DNA of 64,000 nt from Speluncibacter jeojiensis (lineage in GTDB: Bacteria; Actinomycetota; Actinomycetes; Mycobacteriales; Mycobacteriaceae): assembly GCF_029589495.1 (NCBI RefSeq), contig NZ_JAAIVF010000007.1, positions 244,404-308,403 of the forward strand. The letters run 5' to 3'. The notes under the pieces are model-generated. The model made no database searches. It worked only from the letters and a program-made list of their open reading frames with translations, and was not told where the DNA came from. A program made the position numbers and the translations under genes. Shown here piece by piece: positions 18,141-24,866 of this stretch; position 1 is the stretch's first letter, and each line of letters opens with the position of its first letter.

Positions 18141-18917
18141 CTAGCCGATCAGCGCGAGCTGTTCGCCAGCTCCGCGATTGCCCTTGCGAACGTTGCAGAC
18201 CAGATGCGCGATCTGGACGTTCTCGCGAGTGTGAGTACCGCCGACCGAGATCGGCACAATGTGGTCCAGGGAGGCCGATTTCGGGTCTGGGTGACGTAAC
18301 GAGTGGTTGATCCGGCCTTGGCAAATTCCGCATTTCCAACCGTCGCGCTCACCGATCTCGAACCTCTCGATGACCTCCGTCGCTCCTCCGCGCATCCGTT
18401 TGCGCCGACGAGACTTTCCGGACGCCGAAGAGCAACCCGAAGAGCAGAACCGCGGGGTAATGCCGGGAAGCCTGGGATTGCAGTGGAACTCGGTACCGCA
18501 CCAGGCGCACGGTCGGTCGTACGGCTGAGGCAGACCCTCTCGGTGCCGTGAGACCTTCCGGTCGATCATCTCGGCCGACTTGCACGCTTCGGCGCAGTAC
18601 ATCCGCTGCCCCTTGGCGCGAAACCCGCTGCCGCAGCGACGACACGTCCGATCGGTCGCCCGGTCAATGTGGACGGGTGGCCGAACTCGCCGATAGCACC
18701 GCTCTGAACACACCTTCCGAGGTCTTCCCCGACCGGCCATCGGTGGCATAAGCTGACCGCAGCCTTCGCACCGCTTCTGCTGGCCGCGCTTCATATTTCC
18801 GCGAGCCTCACCGCAGTCGGCGCAGAACTTCCGAGGTCGACCAGGACCGGGTTTGACTGGCAGTGAGCAACCGCACCGCCCGCAGATCGCAGCCTCCGGT
18901 CGAACGACTTCGGGCAC
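18141..18917 (-). CDS. HNH endonuclease with multiple zinc-binding knuckles
   Basis: About 258 residues. At least four CxxC-type pairs lie in the N-terminal 170 residues (CGRCGC, CEGCGQLMPP, CRRCGSGF, CAWCGTEF), each followed by a second cysteine pair, so these are likely zinc ribbons that bind DNA. The C-terminal HNH domain reads DGWKCGICQGRI, then SLDHIVPISVGGTH and ENVQIAHLVCNVRKG. HNH proteins next to terminases often assist DNA packaging; homing activity is the alternative. The GTG at 18917 has GAGG 6 bases upstream and is preferred over a TTG two codons earlier. Confidence 0.85.
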   Translation of the reverse strand: MPEVVRPEAAICGRCGCSLPVKPGPGRPRKFCADCGEARGNMKRGQQKRCEGCGQLMPPMAGRGRPRKVCSERCYRRVRPPVHIDRATDRTCRRCGSGFRAKGQRMYCAEACKSAEMIDRKVSRHREGLPQPYDRPCAWCGTEFHCNPRLPGITPRFCSSGCSSASGKSRRRKRMRGGATEVIERFEIGERDGWKCGICQGRINHSLRHPDPKSASLDHIVPISVGGTHTRENVQIAHLVCNVRKGNRGAGEQLALIG

Positions 18918-19168
18918 CGTCAACCTCGCCTTCGCGCTATGAAATTGGACCTATGCAACTCTCGAAAAAATCGATTCGGACTCGTGTCGACGCAGGGAAC
19001 CATGGGAGAACGGCTCCTCGCGCAGCCCTCCAGGGATTGCGACCCCCCGCCCTCCCTGATGGGCCTCGGGCGGCTCCCCTTGGGCTCTCCGATGGCGGCA
19101 GGGGCACCATCCAGGGGTCTCGGGTAGGCGTGGCGCTGCGAGGTTCCGCCGTTGCGGCAGAGGACCTC
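18918..19168. other. Non-coding gap between two HNH genes, possible cos/pac region
   Basis: About 250 bases without a credible reading frame on either strand. It includes a C-rich run near 19040-19060 (rich in CCCCCGCC) and an A/T-rich patch near 18960-18975 (AAAAAATCGATT). In phages with an HNH gene next to the terminase, the packaging site usually lies just here. No cohesive-end sequence can be proved from one prophage. Confidence 0.35.
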
Positions 19169-19540
19169 TCAGCGCCGGTTCTGGGGGAGGTTCCGTGAGC
19201 CTTCCGTCAGGCCGGTGTGCCGGTTGTGGCAGGTGACGCAGAGCGCGCGGCCGGCGGCCGGGTTGTCGGGGTCGAGTCCGCGGGCGAGCAGGTCCCGTCG
19301 GCTGGTCGGGTGGTGGTCTGCGACGGTCGCGACGGCACCGCACAAACGGCACGTCCATCCATCACGTTCGAGGACTGCTGTACGGAATGCTCGGTGTCCG
19401 TCGCTGGTGTAGCCGCGCTGTGATGCGTTGCCGCGCTTGTCGTCTGTGCGTCGTCGGTGTTCAGCGAGGTGTCGTGCGCACTTGCCGCCGCTGACGACCG
19501 GTCTGCCGCATGTGGTGCACGGTGTGGGCGACTTGCGCAT
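19169..19540 (-). CDS. HNH endonuclease (packaging-associated type)
   Basis: A 123-residue protein. It has an N-terminal CxxC pair (CTTCGRPV), a basic middle, and an HNH core with DGWTCRLCGAVATVADHHP followed by ALCVTCHNRHTG at the C-terminus. This compact form encoded just upstream of the terminase is known from HK97-like phages, where it works with the large terminase in cutting at cos. Overlaps the upstream VIT gene by one base. Confidence 0.88.
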   Translation of the reverse strand: MRKSPTPCTTCGRPVVSGGKCARHLAEHRRRTDDKRGNASQRGYTSDGHRAFRTAVLERDGWTCRLCGAVATVADHHPTSRRDLLARGLDPDNPAAGRALCVTCHNRHTGLTEGSRNLPQNRR

Positions 19541-20028
19541 CAGATCAGCGAGCCGATGACGATGGTCGCTGCGAGTGCGAGTGCGCCGCCGATGACGATG
19601 CGCGCCACCGATCGTGCGGTGTTGGTGTGCGTCCAGCGGGCGCTGAGCGTGCCGGTGATCGCGAGTGCCAGCATGACCGCGATGTAGGTGACGGTGATGC
19701 GTCCAGTTGCGGGTGCGAGCAGTACCGCGATCGTGGGTAGCGCTGCGCCGACTGTGAACGATGCCGCCGACGAGATCGCGGCCTGTGCTGGGTTGACGAG
19801 TTCGGTGTCGTGCGCGGCCTGCTCGGCGTCGCGTTGCGCAGCGACGGAAACGTATTCGCCGAGTGCCATTGAGACGGCTCCTGCGACGAGTGCGGCGATC
19901 GCTGCGGTGAGGATCGTGTTCCTGTTCGCGGTAGCGGATGCGACGGCCAAAATGACGCCGGCAGTGGAGACGATGCCGTCGTTCGCGCCGAGCACCGCGG
20001 CGCGTAGCCAGTTGAGCTTGCTCAGCAT
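19540..20028 (-). CDS. VIT1/CCC1-family transporter, short form lacking the cytosolic domain
   Basis: A 162-residue membrane protein with the VIT signature (MLSKLNWLRAAVLGANDGIV, then VAGAVSMALGEYVSVAAQRD). VIT proteins move Fe2+ or Mn2+ across membranes. About five membrane segments can be seen. Family members of about 230 residues have a cytosolic metal-binding helical hairpin after the QRDxEQ segment; here that part is missing and the sequence passes straight to ELVNPAQAAISSAASFTVGA. An unusual cargo gene for a prophage. Membrane topology and metal handling are inferred from the family. Confidence 0.8.
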   Translation of the reverse strand: MLSKLNWLRAAVLGANDGIVSTAGVILAVASATANRNTILTAAIAALVAGAVSMALGEYVSVAAQRDAEQAAHDTELVNPAQAAISSAASFTVGAALPTIAVLLAPATGRITVTYIAVMLALAITGTLSARWTHTNTARSVARIVIGGALALAATIVIGSLI

Positions 20029-20243
20029 CGACGTAGCCGGGTGAGTTGGTGGATCGGGTCGATCCTGGCGGGAATCAGGTTCGCGACGTGCGCGGCGACA
20101 AGTGCCACTGCGCAACGCGTCAGGATCGGCCGGCGCACGATGGCACGATCGGCAGCCTCGGAGAGCAGCTGGTCGTCCGGGGCTGCGATCTCGTAGGCGA
20201 CGATACTCGCGGCGAGGATCAGCCACGCGCGCGCGCCGGTCAT
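20022..20243 (-). CDS. Small membrane protein, holin-like candidate
   Basis: A 73-residue protein with two hydrophobic segments (residues 4-20, AWLILAASIVAYEIAA; residues 40-58, ILTRCAVALVAAHVANLIP) separated by an acidic loop, and a basic C-terminus. Similar small proteins are common in actinophages, some near lysis genes. It overlaps the VIT gene by 7 bases. A holin function is only a possibility. Confidence 0.6.
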   Translation of the reverse strand: MTGARAWLILAASIVAYEIAAPDDQLLSEAADRAIVRRPILTRCAVALVAAHVANLIPARIDPIHQLTRLRRC

Positions 20244-20317
20244 CGGTGGCGCACTCCGTAGATGAACGGGCCTGCGATGAGCAGGAAGATCACGGGCAGC
20301 AGGATCGCAGCGGTCAT
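20240..20317 (-). CDS. Single-pass membrane peptide (25 aa)
   Basis: A 25-residue frame that is almost entirely one membrane segment (AAILLPVIFLLIAGPFIYGV) with a basic end. It overlaps both neighbours by four bases (ATGA arrangements), which argues that it is translated in the same operon. Function unknown. Confidence 0.5.
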   Translation of the reverse strand: MTAAILLPVIFLLIAGPFIYGVRHR

Positions 20318-20688
20318 GATGCGCCCCCGTTCAGCTTGGCGTCGATCCGGCGAAGCAGCGCGAGCGCTTCGCGATCGGTGTCGAGGTCGAGTTCTGCGCG
20401 CTCGGAACTCTTCTGGTCGGCGCGTCGAGACGCGAGCAGGACGAGCGGCGCGGCATAGGCGGCCTGCGTCGAGAACACGAGGTTGAGCAGGATCCACGGA
20501 AACGGGTCCCAGTGCGTGCACCAGGCAACGGTGTTCAGAATCATCCACACGACGATCACTGCGGTCTGGCCCCAGATGAATGACCACGAGCCCATCGCGG
20601 CGACCGCACGGTCAGCAGCGCGCTCGCCGAAGGTGAGCTGTTCGCCGCTGCGCACGGCCGGGTGACGATGCCAGAGTGCCGGCTTCAC
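20314..20688 (-). CDS. DUF1003 family membrane protein
   Basis: A 124-residue protein matching the DUF1003 pattern: GERAADRAVAAMGSWSFIWGQ, then WMILNTVAWCTHWDPFPWIL and LNLVFSTQAAYAAPLVLLAS, followed by RRADQKSSERAELDLDTD with a coiled C-terminal end. Two membrane helices. The family is widespread in bacteria and found in several actinophages; its role is not known. Part of the membrane-protein cluster with the VIT gene. Confidence 0.85.
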   Translation of the reverse strand: MKPALWHRHPAVRSGEQLTFGERAADRAVAAMGSWSFIWGQTAVIVVWMILNTVAWCTHWDPFPWILLNLVFSTQAAYAAPLVLLASRRADQKSSERAELDLDTDREALALLRRIDAKLNGGAS

Positions 20689-20828
20689 TTCGCGGCCGCC
20701 GGAATCGTGATGACGGTCGAGCCGTCCTTGCGGGTCTTCACGGTCGCATCGACGTCGATGCGCTGCAGCAGTCCGAGCGCGACCCGGATGACCTGCTTGC
20801 GCTGCTGCTTCGAGATGCGTTCGGTCAT
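20685..20828 (-). CDS. Small basic phage protein (47 aa), paralogue of the 22.8 kb gene
   Basis: A 47-residue protein. Its C-terminal half, VDATVKTRKDGSTVITIPAA, has the same layout as the end of the small protein at 22775-22930 (IHIKRKADGTVVVTISPK), and both follow a gene with a GIVHxM motif. Probably one member of a duplicated pair. No function recognised. Confidence 0.6.
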   Translation of the reverse strand: MTERISKQQRKQVIRVALGLLQRIDVDATVKTRKDGSTVITIPAAAK

Positions 20829-20833
20829 CGGGC

Positions 20834-21070
20834 TCACGGGTTGGCCTTCTTCGGCTTGTCGCGCCGCTTCGGCGGCAGTTTCGGCATCAGCCCGTTCTCG
20901 CGCATCAGGTGCACGATGCCGGCGGCCACCTGCATGGCGACACGGTTCTCGGTGCCGCCCTTGAAAAGCGGCAGTGAGATGCGGCGTTCGCCGAGGCCGT
21001 CGTCGGTGGGGCACATGATCGTGGACAGGTTGTTCGCGAGGACCGCGACCGCCGGGTCAGTCTTGGGCAT
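20834..21070 (-). CDS. Phage protein of unknown function with GIVHLM motif (78 aa)
   Basis: Begins MPKTDPAVAVLANNLSTIM and contains VAAGIVHLMRENGLMPKLPP before a Lys/Pro-rich tail. The segment is similar to IAEGIVHMLDQEGLL at the end of the protein encoded at 22927-23271. The start is the ATG at 21070, with AAGG seven bases upstream; a TTG two codons earlier is weaker. Function unknown. Confidence 0.6.
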   Translation of the reverse strand: MPKTDPAVAVLANNLSTIMCPTDDGLGERRISLPLFKGGTENRVAMQVAAGIVHLMRENGLMPKLPPKRRDKPKKANP

Positions 21071-21296
21071 CGGCAACCTTCGCCTTGAGCGCGGCGATGG
21101 TGTCGGCGTCCAGGCGCTCGCCGATGCTGATCTCGTGATCTTCGGGCATGGCTCCTCGCAGAATGTCGATGCGTTGGTCGAGCAACTTGTCGATGTGCGC
21201 GGAAATGTCCTTGCGGCGCATTCGGTATCCGTGGCTGTCGAGTCCGTGGTGCGCGAGGCGTAGCGCGGCGTCGATGCGTTCGAGTGGGTTGCTCAT
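21057..21296 (-). CDS. Phage protein of unknown function (79 aa)
   Basis: A charged helical protein (MSNPLERIDAALRLAHHGLD at the start, an acidic second half ending AALKAKVADAQD). It overlaps the 34-residue frame before it and the gene after it, in a compact run. No family recognised. Confidence 0.6.
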   Translation of the reverse strand: MSNPLERIDAALRLAHHGLDSHGYRMRRKDISAHIDKLLDQRIDILRGAMPEDHEISIGERLDADTIAALKAKVADAQD

Positions 21297-21397
21297 CGGG
21301 GGCCTGCGGTGATGTTGACGTGGATCTCGGCGCGGTTGATCGCTTCGACGATCAGGCTGATGATCCATTCGCGGATGAGCGCGGTGATCGGCAACAT
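21293..21397 (-). CDS. Small amphipathic peptide (34 aa)
   Basis: A 34-residue frame with an excellent AAGGAGG ribosome-binding site and a stop overlapping the next ATG (CGATGA). The sequence MLPITALIREWIISLIVEAI looks like one amphipathic helix. Translation is likely from the signals; function unknown. Confidence 0.5.
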   Translation of the reverse strand: MLPITALIREWIISLIVEAINRAEIHVNITAGPR

Positions 21398-21469
21398 CCG
21401 GGCCTCCTTGCGGTGTGGAGGTGCCCATCCGCTGCGACCGCGACGACGCAGCGGATGGACGGGTGAGGA

Positions 21470-21568
21470 TCAGGCGGACAGGCCTGAGACGTACGGGAGA
21501 ACGTCCTTGAACAGCTTCAGTACGCCGGGAACGAGGTCCAGGACGTCGGTCGCGATGGTGGTGAACAT
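21470..21568 (-). CDS. Small hydrophobic peptide (32 aa) with very strong RBS
   Basis: A 32-residue frame, MFTTIATDVLDLVPGVLKLF then KDVLPYVSGLSA, preceded by GAGGAGGTG at the right distance. It stands alone between the hairpin region at 21.6-21.8 kb and the next genes. The helix would be amphipathic, so a membrane-active or regulatory peptide is possible, but no family is recognised. Confidence 0.5.
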   Translation of the reverse strand: MFTTIATDVLDLVPGVLKLFKDVLPYVSGLSA

Positions 21569-21614
21569 GCGAGTCACCTCCTCTCCGACGATCGAGTGCG
21601 GACGGAAGAGGGTG

Positions 21615-21656
21615 CCGGCCCCGGTCCGGTGAGTGATTTCGGAGTTCCGGGGCCGG
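21615..21656 (-). terminator. GC hairpin, likely terminator
   Basis: A perfect 10-base inverted repeat (21615-21624 with 21647-21656) with a 22-base loop, in a gap of 256 bases between genes. It lies downstream of the early-gene run for leftward transcription. Confidence 0.5.
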
Positions 21657-21663
21657 ACGTGTG

Positions 21664-21758
21664 TTCGTCGCAGCGCGCAGCAGCGCCTACCGACTGGAGA
21701 CGGATGCTGGGCGCGCTTGCCGTTGAGCCAGAAAGGACGGGTTGACGCGCTGCGACGA
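21664..21758. ncRNA. Structured element closed by a 13-base-pair stem
   Basis: A perfect 13-base inverted repeat (21664-21676 and 21746-21758, arms TCGTCGCAGCGCG and its complement) encloses 69 bases with further GC-rich complementarity. There is no reading frame. It could be a small RNA, part of a long leader for the peptide gene at 21470-21568, or a replication/packaging structure. It is not a recognisable tRNA: the stem is too long and no T-loop consensus is present. Confidence 0.35.
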
Positions 21759-21824
21759 AGATTTTGGGGCTGAAATGCGAATGCGCAGCAGTCCCAATGT
21801 GGAGACCGCTCGCGCAAGCGCAGC

Positions 21825-21971
21825 TTACCAGGATGTGATCCGCATCTTGTCAAGCCTTTCGACGTCCATGTAACGGTGCGCCACGAAGACGTTGCACATG
21901 GTCCAGGCGCATCGGTTGTCGGTCGGGGAATCGGGATGGGGAGTGTTCGTGCCACCTGTGCGCGTGCTCAT
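21825..21971 (-). CDS. Small phage protein (48 aa)
   Basis: A 48-residue frame whose ATG overlaps the stop of the upstream gene. Begins MSTRTGGTNTPHPDSPTDNR and contains two cysteines (CAWTMC). Translational coupling supports expression; no function recognised. Confidence 0.45.
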   Translation of the reverse strand: MSTRTGGTNTPHPDSPTDNRCAWTMCNVFVAHRYMDVERLDKMRITSW

Positions 21972-22765
21972 CGTCGGCCTGAGGCCCTTTCCTGCTTGCG
22001 AATGAGTTTGAATGCGTCGCCTGCGCGATACAGCGGTCGACGGTCGAACGTCTTGCCTCGAACGCGCAATCGGTTGCGATATGCCCATTCGTGAATTCGT
22101 TTCTCCTGCAACATAATACCGCGACGTAGATAGATTGCGTCGATTAGTTCGGCGGCTGTGAGCAGACGATTCTCGATGATCGCATCGAGCCATTGCTGAC
22201 GCCCCGTCCATGTGTGAGACGCGCCGCATTCGACACACAGGATGATCGGCTCAGAACGGTGCGACCACAGTTCCGCCTGGCACTTCCCGAATGCCGTCGG
22301 TGCGTGGCACGGACCCTGAAAGATCTTCATGGCGCGCGCGTCGATCGCACGGACCGAGTCACGAACAACGGATGCGACGCCGTCCATCAGCTCGCCGACC
22401 GTGGCCGACTGCCGGAGCGAGTCAACGTTGCCGCGAAGCCATCGCGCGATGCCGGCGGTTGTCGTGTCGCCGTCGTAGACCAGGCCGCGACTCTCGGTAG
22501 CATCGCGCGCCCAGGTCGACAGCGTGTTCCGCAGCAGCGCTGCAGCGATCGAAGCGCGCTCGTCGAACGGCAGCGGCGTCTCATCGCTGCCCGTGTGGAC
22601 GTATCCGACGTTGGGTGCCGCTGTGCGGGACTGGCGGGTCAACGTGACGTCGAGTTCATTCGCGAGCCACTCGGCGGACGTCAAGTCCGCCCGAAGCACC
22701 GCTGTGCAGTTGGTGCACAGGAACGCGTCGAGGGCGACAATTGAGCAGTTCACGCATCGGTTCAC
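21968..22765 (-). CDS. Phage protein with N-terminal zinc ribbon and C-terminal HTH-like region
   Basis: A 265-residue protein from a GTG start. The N-terminus has two CxxC pairs (CVNC, CTNC), the middle two cysteine pairs (CHAPTAFGKC and CVECG), and the C-terminus a helical segment with LTAAELIDAIYLRRGIMLQ and KRIHEWAYRNRLRVRGK that resembles a DNA-binding domain. Similar zinc plus helix-turn-helix proteins are common in Gordonia/Rhodococcus phages but have no assigned function. Possibly a late-gene regulator. Confidence 0.6.
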   Translation of the reverse strand: MNRCVNCSIVALDAFLCTNCTAVLRADLTSAEWLANELDVTLTRQSRTAAPNVGYVHTGSDETPLPFDERASIAAALLRNTLSTWARDATESRGLVYDGDTTTAGIARWLRGNVDSLRQSATVGELMDGVASVVRDSVRAIDARAMKIFQGPCHAPTAFGKCQAELWSHRSEPIILCVECGASHTWTGRQQWLDAIIENRLLTAAELIDAIYLRRGIMLQEKRIHEWAYRNRLRVRGKTFDRRPLYRAGDAFKLIRKQERASGRR

Positions 22766-22774
22766 TTGCGCCCC

Positions 22775-22930
22775 TTAAGGTTTCGGACTGATCGTCACCA
22801 CCACGGTGCCGTCAGCTTTCCGCTTGATGTGGATCCACGGGTAGAGCTTCGACTTGAGTCGGGCGATGACCTGGACAACGGTGTCGAGGTCGAGGGTTCT
22901 ATTGCCAGATGGCAACGGTTGTGGGCTCAC
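22775..22930 (-). CDS. Small basic phage protein (51 aa), paralogue of the 20.7 kb gene
   Basis: A 51-residue frame with a GTG start overlapping the stop of the upstream gene (GTGA). It contains LDTVVQVIARLKSKLYPWIH followed by a strand pair around KRKADGTVVVTISPKP. The layout matches the protein at 20685-20828. Confidence 0.55.
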   Translation of the reverse strand: MSPQPLPSGNRTLDLDTVVQVIARLKSKLYPWIHIKRKADGTVVVTISPKP

Positions 22931-23271
22931 AGCAACCCTTCCTGGTCGAGCATGTGGACGATGCCCTCCGCGATCTGTGGGGCGAACGCGTAGGCGCGGA
23001 CGTGTTTGCCGGCGCGCTCGGGGTCGAGCAGAAAGTCGGTCAGCAGCCCGAGGTCCGGGCCGTGCTCGGCGAGGTGCTCGGCGATCATGTGCGCGTAGGG
23101 CTTCGCGATGACCTCGTTGCCGACGAGGTTCACACCGCGCTGGGTGCGCCGGCCATCGCGGTACAGGTCAGCCTCGCGCATCCACTCGACGAGTGCATCG
23201 ACGACCGGGTCTGACTTGGTGGCCTCGTTGAGCTGGTCGTCGATCAGCTGCTCCATGGTCGGTTCGGTCAC
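22927..23271 (-). CDS. Phage protein of unknown function with GIVHML motif (114 aa)
   Basis: Starts with GTG overlapping the preceding stop (GTGA); the protein begins VTEPTMEQLIDDQLNEATK. The C-terminus APQIAEGIVHMLDQEGLL resembles the GIVHLM segment of the protein at 20834-21070. It is followed by the 51-residue gene exactly as that protein is followed by its 47-residue partner. Confidence 0.6.
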   Translation of the reverse strand: MTEPTMEQLIDDQLNEATKSDPVVDALVEWMREADLYRDGRRTQRGVNLVGNEVIAKPYAHMIAEHLAEHGPDLGLLTDFLLDPERAGKHVRAYAFAPQIAEGIVHMLDQEGLL

Positions 23272-23681
23272 AGGTGGCTCTCCGGCCGCCGGGATTGCTC
23301 GGCGCCGGTGGCAACGCCCGTGAGGTATGTCCATGCCGAGCGGTAGTCGAACGGACCGCAGGATGATGTGCCGACCAGGATCGACCAGTAGCCGCGCTGT
23401 GGACGTCCGTCGATCTCGTACTTCGTTTCGAGCACCCACACTCGAAGGCCGGTGTCGACGCGTGTCCCGGCAGCGAGCCATTCGAGCTTGAGGCGGTCAC
23501 TCCATGACGATTCGAGTGGTGGCGAGATGCGGGATCCCGTGGCTGTGTGGATTCGGCGCATGTGCGGGAACGGGGTCCGCGGCGGTTCGCACTCGGCGCA
23601 GTATCGGCCGCGGTCGGACGCGATAGGCAGGCCACACTCGCCGCAAGCCCACCCGCTGAACGAGGATCCTGTGATCTTCAT
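23268..23681 (-). CDS. Zinc-ribbon phage protein of unknown function (137 aa)
   Basis: Starts MKITGSSFSGWACGECGLPI at an ATG overlapping the preceding stop. Two CxxC pairs (CGEC and CAEC) form a likely zinc ribbon in the first 35 residues. The rest contains VWVLETKYEIDGRPQRGYWS. No function recognised. Confidence 0.55.
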   Translation of the reverse strand: MKITGSSFSGWACGECGLPIASDRGRYCAECEPPRTPFPHMRRIHTATGSRISPPLESSWSDRLKLEWLAAGTRVDTGLRVWVLETKYEIDGRPQRGYWSILVGTSSCGPFDYRSAWTYLTGVATGAEQSRRPESHL

Positions 23682-23776
23682 GCACACCACCCCAGGAGCA
23701 GCGCGAGCGCGAGGCGCATCGGCGGGTACTGCAGCGAGTGGCCGCAGGCGGTCCAGGTCGGTCCGGTGGTGTCCAT
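23678..23776 (-). CDS. Small hydrophobic peptide (32 aa)
   Basis: A 32-residue frame (start MDTTGPTWTACGHSLQYPPM, end RLALALLLGWCA) with overlaps at both ends. The C-terminus could insert in a membrane. Supported only by coupling to neighbours. Confidence 0.4.
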   Translation of the reverse strand: MDTTGPTWTACGHSLQYPPMRLALALLLGWCA

Positions 23777-24042
23777 CAGTCCTCCTCGAGGTTGTCGCGG
23801 AACTTGCTCAGCGGGAAGGCGAATCCGGACGCGAGCTGATCGGCGGTCGGATGATCGGCGTCCTCCATGTAGCCGATGAACTCCCAGTGCTCGCACCAGT
23901 CGCTCGGCAGAGTTCCTGCGCACACGTTGGTTGATTTCGTGGCGCGCGGAACTTCGCACTCACAACCGGTAGGTCGTATCCACACCGGCAACTCGGGATT
24001 GCCCGCCATGCTCACGCCGTAGTTGGCCTTCTGGTCGGTCAT
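23776..24042 (-). CDS. Phage protein of unknown function (88 aa)
   Basis: Begins MTDQKANYGVSMAGNPELPV. Contains three cysteines in CECEVP and CAGTLPSDWC, and an acidic C-terminus. Embedded in the early operon with overlapping neighbours. No family recognised. Confidence 0.5.
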   Translation of the reverse strand: MTDQKANYGVSMAGNPELPVWIRPTGCECEVPRATKSTNVCAGTLPSDWCEHWEFIGYMEDADHPTADQLASGFAFPLSKFRDNLEED

Positions 24043-24146
24043 CAGTCCTCCAGTCGTTCGCGGTACAGGTCGGTTTCGTGGTCGGGGTCCGGTTCGGGCC
24101 AGTCGGCCGGCTCCGGTGGGGTGAGATATCGCTCCGAGTCAGTCAT
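24042..24146 (-). CDS. Small acidic phage protein (34 aa)
   Basis: A 34-residue frame rich in Pro, Glu and Asp (start MTDSERYLTPPEPADWPEPD). The start overlaps the end of the nuclease gene and the stop overlaps the next start. Probably translated; function unknown. Confidence 0.4.
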   Translation of the reverse strand: MTDSERYLTPPEPADWPEPDPDHETDLYRERLED

Positions 24147-24531
24147 CGGCTCGATCCCCACTGCCCATTCCTGGCCTCTGGCCGGTCACGAGAGCGACGA
24201 AATCGTCGATCGTCATGAGCACGACCTGATCGCCCGGTTTCGTCGTTAGACGCCTTTTCGCAACAACGAGTGCGATATCCGCATGGTCGTTGCCGCGCTC
24301 GATCTCGGCCTCGTCGAGCCACGGCTTGATCTCGACCCGGCCGCCGTAGTTCTTGCACTCGACAACGACGCGCAGACCGTGGACCTTGAGGCCGGTCAAG
24401 TCGCCCCGGTCGTTCGTGCCGTTCAGGCGGCGGCGCTCGATCCGATCGTCGATGTGCGCGGCCAGGTACCCGGCGATTTGGGTCTCGAACGTGCGGCCGG
24501 CGGCTTTCGCGGAGGCCCGGTTGCGGGTCAT
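24139..24531 (-). CDS. PDDEXK-type nuclease (RecB/resolvase-like)
   Basis: A 130-residue protein with the restriction-endonuclease-like core: FETQIAGYLAAHIDD helix, DRGDLTGLKVHGLRVVVECK (acidic residue and ECK active-site motif, about residues 42-60), then a helix with IERGNDHADIALVVAKRRL. Proteins of this type are common in the replication/recombination modules of actinophages and may act on branched DNA. The exact substrate is unknown. Confidence 0.75.
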   Translation of the reverse strand: MTRNRASAKAAGRTFETQIAGYLAAHIDDRIERRRLNGTNDRGDLTGLKVHGLRVVVECKNYGGRVEIKPWLDEAEIERGNDHADIALVVAKRRLTTKPGDQVVLMTIDDFVALVTGQRPGMGSGDRADD

Positions 24532-24866
24532 CGGTCGATCGCGAACGCGTTGCCGAGCGCCGTCATGCGCGCTTCGAGCTGGTGGTCGATGCGGCCCTCG
24601 CGAGCACGACGCTCGATCGCCGTCTCACGCTCGGACCGTTCGCGGCGCAGCTTGCGGGCCTGCGCAATCAGGTGGCTCGGCATGGCCCGGTCGGCGCACT
24701 CGCAGTAGTGGTTCGTGACGGCGGCGAGCAGGTCGACGAGCTCGAGCTCGTAGCGGCTGAACGCCTCGGCCCAGCCAGTAGCGAGTGCGGCGTCCGGCTT
24801 GCTGAACACCGGGTCGAAGCAGGAGCATTTGGCGAGGACCTTGGCGGCTTCTGCGGGTGTGGTCAC
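24528..24866 (-). CDS. Possible helicase-loader-like protein (112 aa)
   Basis: Helical protein next to the replication initiator gene. It carries the W-A-E-A-F-x-x-Y ... PSHLIAQARKLRRER arrangement that recalls G39P-type phage helicase loaders, in which a short helical domain ends with a proline-serine segment. The match is weak, and cysteines (CSCFDP, CECAD) are unusual for that family. Position beside the initiator gene supports a replication role. Confidence 0.4.
   Translation of the reverse strand: MTTPAEAAKVLAKCSCFDPVFSKPDAALATGWAEAFSRYELELVDLLAAVTNHYCECADRAMPSHLIAQARKLRRERSERETAIERRAREGRIDHQLEARMTALGNAFAIDR

Noticed and set aside
21664..21758. Structured element considered as a tRNA gene
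   Set aside because: A 13-bp closing stem and absence of T-loop and anticodon-arm consensus exclude a normal tRNA.
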